Source: an uncultured Roseburia sp. (GTDB taxonomy: Bacteria; Bacillota; Clostridia; Lachnospirales; Lachnospiraceae). Taken from it: a stretch of DNA of 52,196 nucleotides. The stretch lies in the NCBI GenBank assembly GCA_947564465.1, contig CANOCV010000019.1, positions 1 to 52,196 of the forward strand, in the 5' to 3' direction. The position numbers and the translations under genes are program-made. The notes below the pieces were generated by a model that ran no database searches, was not told the DNA's origin, and saw nothing but the letters and a program-made list of their open reading frames with translations. This document shows positions 8,027 to 16,351 of the stretch, piece by piece (position 1 is the first letter of the stretch; each line of letters begins with the position of its first letter).

Positions 8027-10105
8027 TTATGGTTCTACCTTAAGGAAAGCATTTTCCATATCAAATGTCAAGAGCTTTCCGCCGCCGGAAATATAGAAAT
8101 ACCTGCCTGCGTACAGACCGCGATAACCCTCTGCGCCGTCTCCGCTGCCGCTATCCTCCATCGCCTCCGACAGCTTTTTCACAAATCCTTCGCCTTCCTG
8201 ATAGGAAAATGTCTCATAACATGCCTTCTCACCGTTTTCCCCATAGTCCAACAGCATCAGTCCGATAAGATTCTTCCCCTCGTCCGCCAAAACCGCCTTA
8301 TAATTATACAACGCCGGACTGTAATCCATCTGCTCTAATACGAGCCGATCCTTCTCTGTCACAGCCTTCGGATCGGAAATATCAAACATGGAAAGCTTTA
8401 TGCCTTTTCTCTCTCCGCTCTGCGGGTCAGTTTCATATCCAATGCCGAGAAGCTTATCATCCCCCCAAAAATGCAGGTATTCAGAAAATCCCGTCACCTT
8501 AAGCTCACCGATAATCTGCGGATTGGAAGGCTCCGAAAAATCAACGGTAAACAGCGGATCCGTATTGCGGTACGTCACAAAATATCCCGTATTTTTCAAA
8601 AATCTGGCGGAGTATATCTGCTCGCCGCGTGCAATTCCCGAAATCTCTCCCTCAAGCTTCATCTCGGAATCAAGCACATAAACCGCGTTTTCCTCCTCCT
8701 CACCGCTCCAGTCCGTCGTCAATATACGCAGATAACCCTGATATTCATTGATCGCAAAGCTGTCCTCTATACTTCCGTTTACAGAAGCCGCGTCCACCGC
8801 CCGGATCTCTCCCCCCTCCATAGAAAACTTCGCAATACGCGTAAAGCACTGATTTGCAGTGTATTCTGTATCATAAAGAAATATGGAACTGCTGCTGACA
8901 TAAATATCCACATAATCACTGACTACCATCTTTATATCGGCAGCCTTCTTCGGATTCGTTACATCCACCGAGGCCATAATCAGGCTGTTCGTTCCGCTTT
9001 TCGGAAGATAGATACAGTCTGCCGAAACTGCGGTGTCATTCACGGAAGGAATCCATCCCGAAATACCGTCACGGCTTACCGCTTCATCCTTCTCCTCCTG
9101 CGGCGCTTCCATACTGTAATCCGTAAACAAATATAAGTGATTTCCGATTTTACGTGAGGTATGATATGTCCCGTCCTGTTTCATACAGCCCTTCGGAACA
9201 GGATTGTTCCTGTCGCTGATGTCATACACATATACCACCGTAACCGTCTCGCTGTCCATATAATACACATCCTCCGGCTCGCTCTCCTTTGTGCTTTTGT
9301 CCCGATCCGTCTCGTTTTCCAGAGACGCAGACGCCTCCTGCACAATCACCGTCATGGTATCCCCGTCCACATACAGCTCTAAAATATGATCCGACGCGCT
9401 CTTCCTTGACGGGATCAGGGTCTTTGGCTCCTTCGGCAGTCCGTCCCGGATATCGTAGATTTTTACTTTACCGGATTCCACCGTATAAATATACTGCCCG
9501 TCTGTCTTTGCAATATCGCTCTCGTCCACACCGGCGGTCATCAAATTTGTTTTGGAATAATCCGCTTCCGTCTCTACCGCGCTTTCCTTCATTGCCAGAC
9601 TGCCGCTTGTCTCTCCGTTGCTCGCATCCGTCATATTAAAGACAACATCGGCAGGCATATCATCTTTCCGCGCTCCATCCCACTGATTCAGATCACTCGT
9701 GTGATGCAGCTCGTCATATACGTCGCCATAATCCGCGGCAAGCGTGTACATGTCTCCTAACTTCGCCTTCTGCGCCTTTTCTTCTTCTGTAAAATCCATA
9801 TCCGCTTCCGCACTCCGGATCTCCGTTTCCGGCTGAACAGAAATGTCATCATGCTGCTCTGCGACCTCAAAATCCGAGGCATTCTCTCTGATATTTTTCG
9901 ACGCCAAGGCAGCTCCAAGACACAATGCCACCACAGCCGCAGCCGCAACCCATTTCGTGCAGCTTCTGATCTTTTGCCGCGGCCTTTCTTTGCGTCCTCC
10001 TGCTTCCTCTAATATCTTTTTCATATTCTCAGGTGTAAGCTCTCCCGGTATCTCTGTCTTTTTTGCATCCTCCAGCAGTCTCTTTAAAACTTCACGCTCG
10101 TCCAT
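8027..10105 (-). CDS. Membrane-anchored beta-propeller protein, probable anti-sigma partner
   Basis: A 692-aa protein with a short cytoplasmic N-terminus (about 1-49), one transmembrane helix (about 50-69, AAAAVVALCLGAALA) and a large outer domain. From about residue 170 the outer domain matches the secreted beta-propeller family (Beta_propel): VDESDIAKTDGQYIYTVESG, then repeated blades such as VYVYDISDRNNPVPKG, MASVDVTNPKKAADIK and FTVDFSEPSNPQIIGELKV. It lies 11 bp after an ECF-like sigma gene, and the arrangement of a small cytoplasmic tail plus one helix is that of anti-sigma factors. No zinc-binding anti-sigma motif is seen in the tail, so the anti-sigma role is inferred from position only. 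GGGAGG precedes the ATG. Confidence 0.85.
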   Translation of the reverse strand: MDEREVLKRLLEDAKKTEIPGELTPENMKKILEEAGGRKERPRQKIRSCTKWVAAAAVVALCLGAALASKNIRENASDFEVAEQHDDISVQPETEIRSAEADMDFTEEEKAQKAKLGDMYTLAADYGDVYDELHHTSDLNQWDGARKDDMPADVVFNMTDASNGETSGSLAMKESAVETEADYSKTNLMTAGVDESDIAKTDGQYIYTVESGKVKIYDIRDGLPKEPKTLIPSRKSASDHILELYVDGDTMTVIVQEASASLENETDRDKSTKESEPEDVYYMDSETVTVVYVYDISDRNNPVPKGCMKQDGTYHTSRKIGNHLYLFTDYSMEAPQEEKDEAVSRDGISGWIPSVNDTAVSADCIYLPKSGTNSLIMASVDVTNPKKAADIKMVVSDYVDIYVSSSSIFLYDTEYTANQCFTRIAKFSMEGGEIRAVDAASVNGSIEDSFAINEYQGYLRILTTDWSGEEEENAVYVLDSEMKLEGEISGIARGEQIYSARFLKNTGYFVTYRNTDPLFTVDFSEPSNPQIIGELKVTGFSEYLHFWGDDKLLGIGYETDPQSGERKGIKLSMFDISDPKAVTEKDRLVLEQMDYSPALYNYKAVLADEGKNLIGLMLLDYGENGEKACYETFSYQEGEGFVKKLSEAMEDSGSGDGAEGYRGLYAGRYFYISGGGKLLTFDMENAFLKVEP

Positions 10106-10116
10106 ACGACACCTCC

Positions 10117-10656
10117 CTAATCCTTCATCTGCTCCGCCAGTTTCTTTAAAGCACGGCTTTGCCGCGAACGCAGGGTATTTTCATTCATGTCAAGCATCTG
10201 TGCCATCTCTTTGCTGCTATACCCGCCAAACAAATGCATTGCAATAATCAGACGGTCTTCCCCCGGCAAAGTAAAAAATATTGACCGAATTACCGCAGAC
10301 TCCGCTTCATCCATTCGCCGTGACGCAGCTTTTATGTTTCCGTCACGGGACGCTTCATCTATCGCCGTCTCCGTCAGCTCTACGCTCTGCCTTAAGTACG
10401 ATTTCAAAACCTGCCTGCACTTGTTAGACAAGATTTTAAAAATCCATCCCTTAAACGCGTCCTCTTTACGCAGCTTTCGTATCCCGGCAAACGCATCCAT
10501 GACTGTTTCACTCACCACATCCTTTGCATCCTCCGGATTTTTTAATGTATAAAGCGCAAATCGATACATGTCCTGATATACTGTCTCATATAATGACGCA
10601 AATGCCTCCGTATTTCCCTGTTTTGCCTGGCTTACCAGTTTTTGACAATCTTTCAT
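10117..10656 (-). CDS. ECF-type RNA polymerase sigma factor
   Basis: A 179-aa sigma-70 family protein of the two-domain ECF size. The region 2 part (about 10-75) contains SLYETVYQDMYRFALYTLKNPEDAKDVVSETVMDAF, and the region 4 part (about 120-175) contains LIIAMHLFGGYSSKEMAQMLDMNENTLRSRQSRALKKL, a typical helix-turn-helix for the -35 element. A helical linker rich in Arg and Glu lies between. GAGGTG precedes the ATG. It is immediately followed by the beta-propeller membrane protein, its likely regulator. The inducing signal is unknown. An ECF that controls its own operon is the usual arrangement, but I could not define a convincing promoter in the 85 bp upstream. Confidence 0.92.
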   Translation of the reverse strand: MKDCQKLVSQAKQGNTEAFASLYETVYQDMYRFALYTLKNPEDAKDVVSETVMDAFAGIRKLRKEDAFKGWIFKILSNKCRQVLKSYLRQSVELTETAIDEASRDGNIKAASRRMDEAESAVIRSIFFTLPGEDRLIIAMHLFGGYSSKEMAQMLDMNENTLRSRQSRALKKLAEQMKD

Positions 10657-10741
10657 AGTCTCACCTCTTTAGTTTGCGCGCGCTTATTGGTGTTCGTATA
10701 TACAGTGTGAAATTATTCTTTTTTTGTTGCAAAGTATTTTT

Positions 10742-12337
10742 CTATACCTGACTGACAACAAGGACATCATTTTCCATCACAATTGTCTCCCCATTCGGAA
10801 TTATGACATTGTCCGCCCTCTTTAACACAAGCACCAGCTTTCCGTCTCCGATTTTTATTTTAGACAGCGGCTTTTGCACCCATCTGCTGTCCGCTTCCAC
10901 GCGAATCTCCATAAGATGAATGCCGAGATTTTCCTCCGGCGAAAGTGCGCTCAATACGATTTTATCTCCCGCAAGCACGACCGTATTCCCATTTGGAATT
11001 AATCTTTTATCGCCCCGCAGTATCAAAACAAGAAGCAGATCCGGCAGCGACTCCAAATCCCTGATTTTTTTATTTGCCCACGGATGGTTCCCCGTCACGG
11101 ATATCTTTACAAACTCGACCGGCATTTCCTCCGAATAATCACTAAAGGTCTTCATTACGTTTCCGCTCTCGTCAATCATATCCAGCTTTTTTGCAGCAAT
11201 TCCAATCAGCGAGCCTTGAACGCTGATGGAAAACAACACAATAAAAATTACGATATGGAACACATCATGTTTCATATACGCAGGACTGACCACCGCCATA
11301 ATTGCAAACACAATGGAAGCCGCCCCTCTTAGTCCCGCCCAGGAAACAAGAAGCTGCTGTTTGATTCCGCACCCGAACGGCTTTAATATCGCAAACACAG
11401 CCAGCGGGCGCGATACAAATGTCAAAAAAAGTACAATTGCCAGCGCATACGGCATGATCTGCGGAAGCTGTGACGGAAATGCCAATAGTCCCAGCAGAAA
11501 AAAGAGCAGCATCTGCATTAACCCGGTAATTCCGTCAAAAAAATGCACCAGTGATTTCTTATTCTTCAGTGGTCTGTTTCCCAAAATAATTCCGGTAATA
11601 TAAACGGCAAGATACCCGTTCCCGCCTATTATAGATGCCCCTGCATACGCCGCCAGCGCCATGCTGAACACAAAAATCGTGTCAAATCCATCCTCGCCAA
11701 ACTGCACCCTCGTCAAAACAAAGGCAGCCGCAAACGCCACAATCGCCCCTATCACTACGCCGAATACAATCTGTGCAAAAATCATCCATACCAGCGCCCC
11801 GCCACTGAACTCCCCGCTCATCACAGATAAAATAATTACTGTAAGCATATAAGAACACGGGTCATTGCTTCCGCTCTCCACCTCCAGCAAAGACGCCGTG
11901 TTGTCCTTTAAATTCAAACGTCTGGAACGAAGAATGGAAAATACGGATGCCGCATCCGTAGAGCTTACTACCGCTCCCGTAAGCATACTCTCCCAGAAGC
12001 CGAAATGCAGCGCAAAATAGCAGAACAGCCCTGTCAAAAGAGCCGTCAGCAATACCCCCAGCGTGGAGAGCAAAACCGCTTTCGCCGCTGCCGGCCTTGC
12101 ATGTCTGCAGTTTGTTCCAAATCCTCCGTAAAACATAATAAATATCAATGACACGGAACAGACCTGCTCTGCAATCTCAAAATTGTCAAACGGTATCTTT
12201 AAGATTCCGTCTGTCCCAAACACCATTCCAAGCAGTATAAATGCCAACAGCATCGGAACGCCCAGCTTATTTGACACCTTCTTCAAAGAAACACATAATA
12301 AAATAACTGCAGCTACCAGTAAAATGTAACTTGTCAT
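10742..12337 (-). CDS. CPA-type potassium/proton antiporter with TrkA-C domains
   Basis: A 531-aa antiporter. Residues 1 to about 385 are 12 or so transmembrane helices of the Na+/H+ exchanger fold. The central motif TGAVVSSTDAASVFSILRSR and the following LLEVESGSNDP carry the conserved acidic residues of the ion-binding site. The cytoplasmic tail has two TrkA-C-like segments (about 395-465 and 468-531), each ending in a pattern like NGNTVVLAGDKIVL or NGETIVMENDVLVV. This layout is that of CvrA/NhaP2-type K+/H+ antiporters, in which the tail senses nucleotides. The cation specificity is inferred from the family. AGAGGG precedes the ATG. Confidence 0.9.
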   Translation of the reverse strand: MTSYILLVAAVILLCVSLKKVSNKLGVPMLLAFILLGMVFGTDGILKIPFDNFEIAEQVCSVSLIFIMFYGGFGTNCRHARPAAAKAVLLSTLGVLLTALLTGLFCYFALHFGFWESMLTGAVVSSTDAASVFSILRSRRLNLKDNTASLLEVESGSNDPCSYMLTVIILSVMSGEFSGGALVWMIFAQIVFGVVIGAIVAFAAAFVLTRVQFGEDGFDTIFVFSMALAAYAGASIIGGNGYLAVYITGIILGNRPLKNKKSLVHFFDGITGLMQMLLFFLLGLLAFPSQLPQIMPYALAIVLFLTFVSRPLAVFAILKPFGCGIKQQLLVSWAGLRGAASIVFAIMAVVSPAYMKHDVFHIVIFIVLFSISVQGSLIGIAAKKLDMIDESGNVMKTFSDYSEEMPVEFVKISVTGNHPWANKKIRDLESLPDLLLVLILRGDKRLIPNGNTVVLAGDKIVLSALSPEENLGIHLMEIRVEADSRWVQKPLSKIKIGDGKLVLVLKRADNVIIPNGETIVMENDVLVVSQV

Positions 12338-12398
12338 AAATCCCTCTCTTTCTATTGCAGATGTCTCTTCTTCCCTTTAACTCTAATCTTAAAGTAAA

Positions 12399-12407
12399 AG
12401 TATATCA
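12399..12407 (-). promoter_or_regulatory. Possible extended -10 promoter for the antiporter gene
   Basis: On the minus strand the sequence TGATATACT forms a TGn-extended -10 box about 60 bp before the antiporter ATG. No good -35 box is found at the normal distance. It lies just downstream of the terminator of the chemoreceptor gene, which is where a new transcript is expected. Confidence 0.4.
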
Positions 12408-12433
12408 TAATCAGCTCCTTCCGAAAAGTGCAG

Positions 12434-12481
12434 AAAAAAGATGCGCCTGCACGCCGCTTTTTATACGGCTGCAAACGCATC
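12434..12481 (-). terminator. Rho-independent terminator after chemoreceptor gene
   Basis: On the minus strand a long stem starting GATGCG and closing CGCATC, with an inner TGCAGCCG/CGGCGTGCA pairing, is followed by six T. It lies 34 bp after the stop of the chemoreceptor gene and ends the CheW-chemoreceptor transcript. Confidence 0.85.
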
Positions 12482-12514
12482 CTGTGTATTTATGTAATTT
12501 GTTTCTATATTTTC

Positions 12515-14230
12515 TTATACTTCGTCTTTCAAGATAAAACGTCCCACCAGCTCGTTCATAGAAAGCGCCTGTGCGGACAACTCCTGACTTGTCGCGGAGG
12601 ACTCCTCAGCCGTCGCCGAATTAGACTGTACTACCTCTGAAATCTGGCTGATACCGGCCTCTGCCTGCTCCATTGCCTGTGCCTGCTCTCCCGAAATAAC
12701 GCTTAACTCCTTGGAAGCGTCTGCTATCATCTTCACACCCTGCACTACCTCCTCAATAGAAGAAGCCGCGCGTTCTGCTGCCTTGTTACCCTCTGTAATC
12801 TCCGAAAGAGAGCCTTCTATCAGCTGACGCGTATCGACCGCCGACTGCGCGCTCTGTTCTGCCAGCTTACGAATCTGATCTGCAACAACAGCAAACCCTT
12901 TTCCTGCCTCGCCTGCCCTTGCAGCCTCAATTGCCGCATTTAAGGACAGAAGGTTCGTCTGGCTTGCAATATCCTCAATCTCAGAGATAATATTCTCAAT
13001 CTTCTGGGACGTCTCGTTAATCCGATCCATAGCACTGACCATTAGCCGCATTTCCTCGCGGCTTCTGTCAGCCTCCTGCGCATATGTCTGCGCCTGTCTG
13101 TATGACTCCTCAACACGCTCCGCCGTCTTTTGCACGCCTTCCGTGATGTTAGCAATCGTTGCCTGCAGTTCTTCTACCGATCCCGCCTGGTCGGTCGCAC
13201 CCTCTGCAAGCGCCTGAGCCGCTTCCGCCAGATTTCCGGAACCAACCGAAACCTGATTGGACGCATCGTCTATGTTGCGCAGAGTCTCATTCATCTGCGC
13301 ATTCATCTTACGCATTGCATCTATCAGTGCCACAAAATCCCCTGAATATTTCTCCTCAATCTTTGTATCCTCCGCATAATTGCCTTCCGCCATCTCTCCC
13401 AAAAGCTGTCCTGCATCATTAATAATCAGATTGAGGTCGTTTGCCATCGTCTTTGCCGCACTTACCATATCGGCAACCTCATCCTCCGAATCTACCTCCG
13501 GAAACGGAGAAGCTAAATCGCCGCGAGAAAATGTCTTAAAGCGCTCCACCAGCGCCCCCAAAGGTGTCGCAATGCCCTTTGCAATATTGGCTCCCAGCTT
13601 AGTGGAAATCGTTATCGCTATTACGACCACCAGAATAATCACCAAAAGAAGCACTATACACACAATGGAAAGAGTATTACCTAAGGATTCTCCCTTTTTT
13701 ACATTCAAATCCATCAAGGTACCCAAATCGGCATAAATTTCGTCGTACATAGGTGCAAGCTCAGTGTAAGCCTTATCCTGCGCCTGATGATCCATCTCCT
13801 CATCCGAAGTGCTTCCCATTTCAACAATCTCTGCGTCTAATGCCCAATAGGCATCCAGGGCATTCGTTACATTATTATAAGCTTCCCACTCCGCATCGCT
13901 TGTAAGCGTATTTTCCACGACCGCCATATAGTCTATAAACGCCTGCTTTTTGGTGTCATGCGCTTCCACAGCCCCCGCAATTGCTTCCTCACTGGTATAA
14001 CCAATGATAGCCCGCGTCGCACTTCTCGTATCCGCAAAGGTAACAAGCGCTTTTCCGATATCACCCTGGGAAAAACCGTAATTTTTCAGCGCATATTCAT
14101 ACCTGTTGGCAACGACAATCATAGCGATACAGCCTACAATCGCTGCAATGCTCGTTATCCCGGATACCATGAGGAACCCCGTCGTCAATCTCTTTTTGAT
14201 TTTCATTTGTTTCAACTTCAACATAAGCAT
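12515..14230 (-). CDS. Methyl-accepting chemotaxis protein with four-helix-bundle sensor
   Basis: A 571-aa chemoreceptor. It has an N-terminal transmembrane helix (about 16-38), an extracellular region of about 150 mostly helical residues (40-188) that fits a four-helix-bundle ligand domain, a second membrane helix (about 190-213), a HAMP segment (about 215-270) and a long cytoplasmic signalling coil. The hairpin tip reads [21 protein letters not shown] followed by [20 protein letters not shown]. It lies 18 bp after cheW and shares its transcript, so it is the natural partner of that CheW. Two close ATG codons (14230 and 14224) could start it; the ribosome site is weak for both. Confidence 0.93.
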   Translation of the reverse strand: MLMLKLKQMKIKKRLTTGFLMVSGITSIAAIVGCIAMIVVANRYEYALKNYGFSQGDIGKALVTFADTRSATRAIIGYTSEEAIAGAVEAHDTKKQAFIDYMAVVENTLTSDAEWEAYNNVTNALDAYWALDAEIVEMGSTSDEEMDHQAQDKAYTELAPMYDEIYADLGTLMDLNVKKGESLGNTLSIVCIVLLLVIILVVVIAITISTKLGANIAKGIATPLGALVERFKTFSRGDLASPFPEVDSEDEVADMVSAAKTMANDLNLIINDAGQLLGEMAEGNYAEDTKIEEKYSGDFVALIDAMRKMNAQMNETLRNIDDASNQVSVGSGNLAEAAQALAEGATDQAGSVEELQATIANITEGVQKTAERVEESYRQAQTYAQEADRSREEMRLMVSAMDRINETSQKIENIISEIEDIASQTNLLSLNAAIEAARAGEAGKGFAVVADQIRKLAEQSAQSAVDTRQLIEGSLSEITEGNKAAERAASSIEEVVQGVKMIADASKELSVISGEQAQAMEQAEAGISQISEVVQSNSATAEESSATSQELSAQALSMNELVGRFILKDEV

Positions 14231-14248
14231 TTCCTTTCTTTACCCGAA

Positions 14249-14707
14249 TCATTCGGCAGCTTCCTCCTGCTTCTCAGCCAACAACTCCTGCAAACTCCTC
14301 TGTTCCTCCTCTGACAACAATTCCCCAACATTTAAAAGAACAATCAAGTCCTTATTATGGTTCGCCACATCCGGCATGTACTGCATACTCTGGCTGATAA
14401 TTCTAGGCATCGAAATTACGTTCTCTCCTTCAACTTCCAGTATCTCCTCAACCCTGCACACCTCAAATCCGACCGACATTCCATTCACATCTGTCACCAC
14501 AATATTATCAATCCTTTGTTCGGGATAGCCAAATTTCCCTGCCAGGCTATAAACCGGAATCACATTGCCATGCAGTCTCATAATACCCCTGATATATGGA
14601 AGCGGTGTCGGGATATTGGTTATATTGAGACGCTGCTCAATAGACTGAACATCCTCAATCGGTATTCCGTATTTCACGCCGTTCAGCGAAAATGTCAGCA
14701 ATTGCAT
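14249..14707 (-). CDS. cheW: Chemotaxis adaptor protein CheW
   Basis: A 152-aa CheW-domain protein that couples chemoreceptors to the CheA kinase. The family pattern is clear: FSLNGVKYGIPIEDVQSIEQ at the N-terminus, LPYIRGIMRLHGNVIPVYSL in the middle with the conserved GxxxxRGxxxP-like core, then VTDVNGMSVGFEVCRVEEILEV. The C-terminus has an extra acidic helix (about 20 residues, LLSEEEQRSLQELLAEKQEEAAE). AAGGAGGGTG precedes the ATG. It is followed by a chemoreceptor gene with an 18-bp gap. No cheA, cheY or other chemotaxis core gene is in the window, so the core cluster must be elsewhere. Confidence 0.93.
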   Translation of the reverse strand: MQLLTFSLNGVKYGIPIEDVQSIEQRLNITNIPTPLPYIRGIMRLHGNVIPVYSLAGKFGYPEQRIDNIVVTDVNGMSVGFEVCRVEEILEVEGENVISMPRIISQSMQYMPDVANHNKDLIVLLNVGELLSEEEQRSLQELLAEKQEEAAE

Positions 14708-14759
14708 AATTCACCCTCCTTAATGGAACCTTTATCCTGCATTTTACTACTATTATTTC

Positions 14760-14787
14760 ATTTTATCACTTTCTCTATATTTTTCAA
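14760..14787 (-). promoter_or_regulatory. Probable promoter of the cheW-chemoreceptor operon
   Basis: On the minus strand TTGAAA (14782-14787) and TAAAAT (14760-14765) are separated by 16 bp and lie about 55 bp before the cheW ATG. The boxes fit the housekeeping sigma. The GCCGATAA box of the motility sigma was not seen. Confidence 0.6.
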
Positions 14788-14816
14788 TGCTTTTTCAAAA
14801 TATTTGGTGATTTTTG

Positions 14817-14857
14817 ACAAAGAAAAGCAGCTGCACATGTCAGCTGCTTTTCTTTGT
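14817..14857 (-). terminator. Terminator hairpin overlapping the RHH gene stop
   Basis: A perfect 17-bp inverted repeat (arms 14817-14833 and 14841-14857) with a 7-nt loop. The T-rich part of the downstream arm (TTTTCTTTG) replaces a separate T-run. The TGA stop of the ribbon-helix-helix gene lies within the stem, so the last codons (ACA AAG AAA AGC AGC) form the upstream arm. Confidence 0.85.
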
Positions 14858-15127
14858 ATCTCCGTTTTTGTGTTTTCTTACCGCTTCCGATAACAAATAT
14901 TCAATCTGTCCGTTGATGGAACGGAACTCCTCCTCCGCCCATGCCGCCAGTTCATTCCAAAGAGAGGGAGAAAGACGCAACAATACCTGCTTTTTCGCAT
15001 TTTCCTTCGCCTTGATTTTTTTCTCTTTCTCCTTCATCTCGGCTTCAAGCTGCTCTAACCTCTCCAACTTAGCTCGAATCAGTACCTCACGCTCACTCAA
15101 ATCTGCTTCCTTTACGTTCTCTCCCAC
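14840..15127 (-). CDS. Arc-like ribbon-helix-helix DNA-binding protein
   Basis: A 95-aa protein with two parts. Residues about 8-48 are almost entirely charged (Glu and Lys, heptad-like Leu) and should form a coiled coil. Residues about 49-85 read LLRLSPSLWNELAAWAEEEF and then INGQIEYLLSEAV, the strand-helix-helix of the Arc/MetJ superfamily. The start is a GTG with GGGAGGG upstream. It follows the SPFH gene by 28 bp and ends in a terminator, so it is the last gene of a two-gene operon. It is a good candidate for the repressor of its own operon, binding the palindromes at 16244-16262, but that is inferred from layout. Confidence 0.8.
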   Translation of the reverse strand: MGENVKEADLSEREVLIRAKLERLEQLEAEMKEKEKKIKAKENAKKQVLLRLSPSLWNELAAWAEEEFRSINGQIEYLLSEAVRKHKNGDTKKSS

Positions 15128-15155
15128 AAAATCCCTCCCCTCCGGGATAAAAAGC

Positions 15156-16169
15156 CTAATAAATCGACCCGCTGTTTACAATCGGCTGCGCATCCTTATT
15201 TCCGCACAATACCACCAAAAGATTGCTGACCATTGCCGCTTTTCGCTCTTCATCCAGCATCACAATGCCGTCGTCGCTTAACTGATTGAGCGCCATTTCT
15301 ACCATGCCGACAGCGCCCTCCACAATTTTCTTGCGTGCCGCAATAACTGCCGTCGCCTGCTGCCTCTGCAGCATAGCCGCTGCGATTTCCGGTGCGTACG
15401 CAAGTGTCGTAATACGCACATCAATAATCTCAAGGCCTGCCGCCTCGACACGCTTTTGCAGATCCTGTTTCAATTCATCCGCCACTTCCTGACTGCTGCC
15501 GCGAAGCGTTTTTTCCGCCTCCACATCATCCTCATTCATATCGTCATACGGATACAGTCTTGCAATATTGCGCATTGCAGAGTCACACTGTATCGACAAA
15601 AATGTCATAAAGTTATCTACCTCAAAGACCGCCTTCGTCGGATTAATCACTTTCCAGATCACAATAGATCCTACGATAATCGGATTGCCAAGCGAGTCGT
15701 TCACCTTTTGTTTCTCATTGTTCAGCGTCATCGTTTTCAGTGAAATCTTTCTTCCAAGCGCTGTCTGCACCGCTTCCGAAGGCGCCTTTGGCTGTGAACC
15801 GGACGCTGCGGCCGTTACTGCCTCTAACGCTGATTTGTACGTCGGATTCACAGCCGATACAAACGGGTTCACCCAATAAAAGCCCTCTTTTTTTATGGTT
15901 CCGTAATAATTACCGAATAGAGTAAGCACAAGCGCTTCGTTCGGATTCACGGACTTTAAGCCTGCGAAAAATATACAAAATACAATCATCAGTACCACTC
16001 CCGCAACAATCAATATTGCGCCCCACGGCTCTCCTCTGTCCGCCGCAATGTAAATTCCATAAACCGCCATCGCAATTGATAAAACAAGGCCTGCTATACT
16101 TAAAAGCAGCATTCCAAGACCATTTTGTTTCGTAATCTCCTTTTCCACGTACATTTTTTTACTATCCAT
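15156..16169 (-). CDS. SPFH/stomatin-prohibitin family membrane protein
   Basis: A 337-aa protein with two N-terminal hydrophobic segments (about 20-42 and 48-66), followed by an SPFH domain (about 70-300): SVNPNEALVLTLFGNYYGTI, then SIVIWKVINPTKAVFEVDN, then SAMRNIARLYPYD and AAGLEIIDVRITTLAYAPEIA. It should form oligomers at the membrane that organise microdomains. A 30-residue helical stretch AAMLQRQQATAVIAARKKIVEG follows the domain core as in other family members. I start it at the ATG 16169, which has a perfect GGAGG at the right distance; a GTG eight codons earlier is less likely. It is paired with a ribbon-helix-helix protein downstream. Confidence 0.88.
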   Translation of the reverse strand: MDSKKMYVEKEITKQNGLGMLLLSIAGLVLSIAMAVYGIYIAADRGEPWGAILIVAGVVLMIVFCIFFAGLKSVNPNEALVLTLFGNYYGTIKKEGFYWVNPFVSAVNPTYKSALEAVTAAASGSQPKAPSEAVQTALGRKISLKTMTLNNEKQKVNDSLGNPIIVGSIVIWKVINPTKAVFEVDNFMTFLSIQCDSAMRNIARLYPYDDMNEDDVEAEKTLRGSSQEVADELKQDLQKRVEAAGLEIIDVRITTLAYAPEIAAAMLQRQQATAVIAARKKIVEGAVGMVEMALNQLSDDGIVMLDEERKAAMVSNLLVVLCGNKDAQPIVNSGSIY

Positions 16170-16243
16170 AAACTTCCTCCATTTCTTCTGCACATCCCTT
16201 TGTTATCCTGTGATATGCACATCAAGCAATTTGTTGTTAATAA

Positions 16244-16262
16244 ATGATATCATTTTGATATC
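16244..16262. promoter_or_regulatory. Palindromic operator candidate between SPFH and DUF6062 genes
   Basis: ATGATATCAT is a perfect 10-bp palindrome (16244-16253), and a second GATATC (16257-16262) follows after 3 bp, with further TCATATTATCAT half sites to 16274. The cluster lies at or just downstream of the SPFH promoter on the minus strand. Repeated short half sites suit a ribbon-helix-helix repressor such as the one encoded at 14840-15127. Confidence 0.5.
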
Positions 16263-16265
16263 GTC

Positions 16266-16294
16266 ATATTATCATTTTATATTTCTAATGTCAA
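16266..16294 (-). promoter_or_regulatory. SPFH operon promoter
   Basis: On the minus strand TTGACA (16289-16294) is separated by 17 bp from TAATAT (16266-16271). A GATAAT at shorter spacing overlaps. The palindromes at 16244-16262 fall across the start of transcription. Confidence 0.6.
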
Positions 16295-16302
16295 GATAAA
16301 AT

Positions 16303-16331
16303 TTGTCACACAAGAAAATGCATGATATACT
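16303..16331 (+). promoter_or_regulatory. DUF6062 gene promoter
   Basis: TTGTCA (16303-16308), a 17-bp spacer and TATACT (16326-16331), 20 bp before the ATG at 16352. A near-consensus housekeeping promoter that leaves a very short leader holding only the AGGGTG ribosome site. Confidence 0.75.
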
Positions 16332-16351
16332 TAATAAAAAAGGGTGATTGT

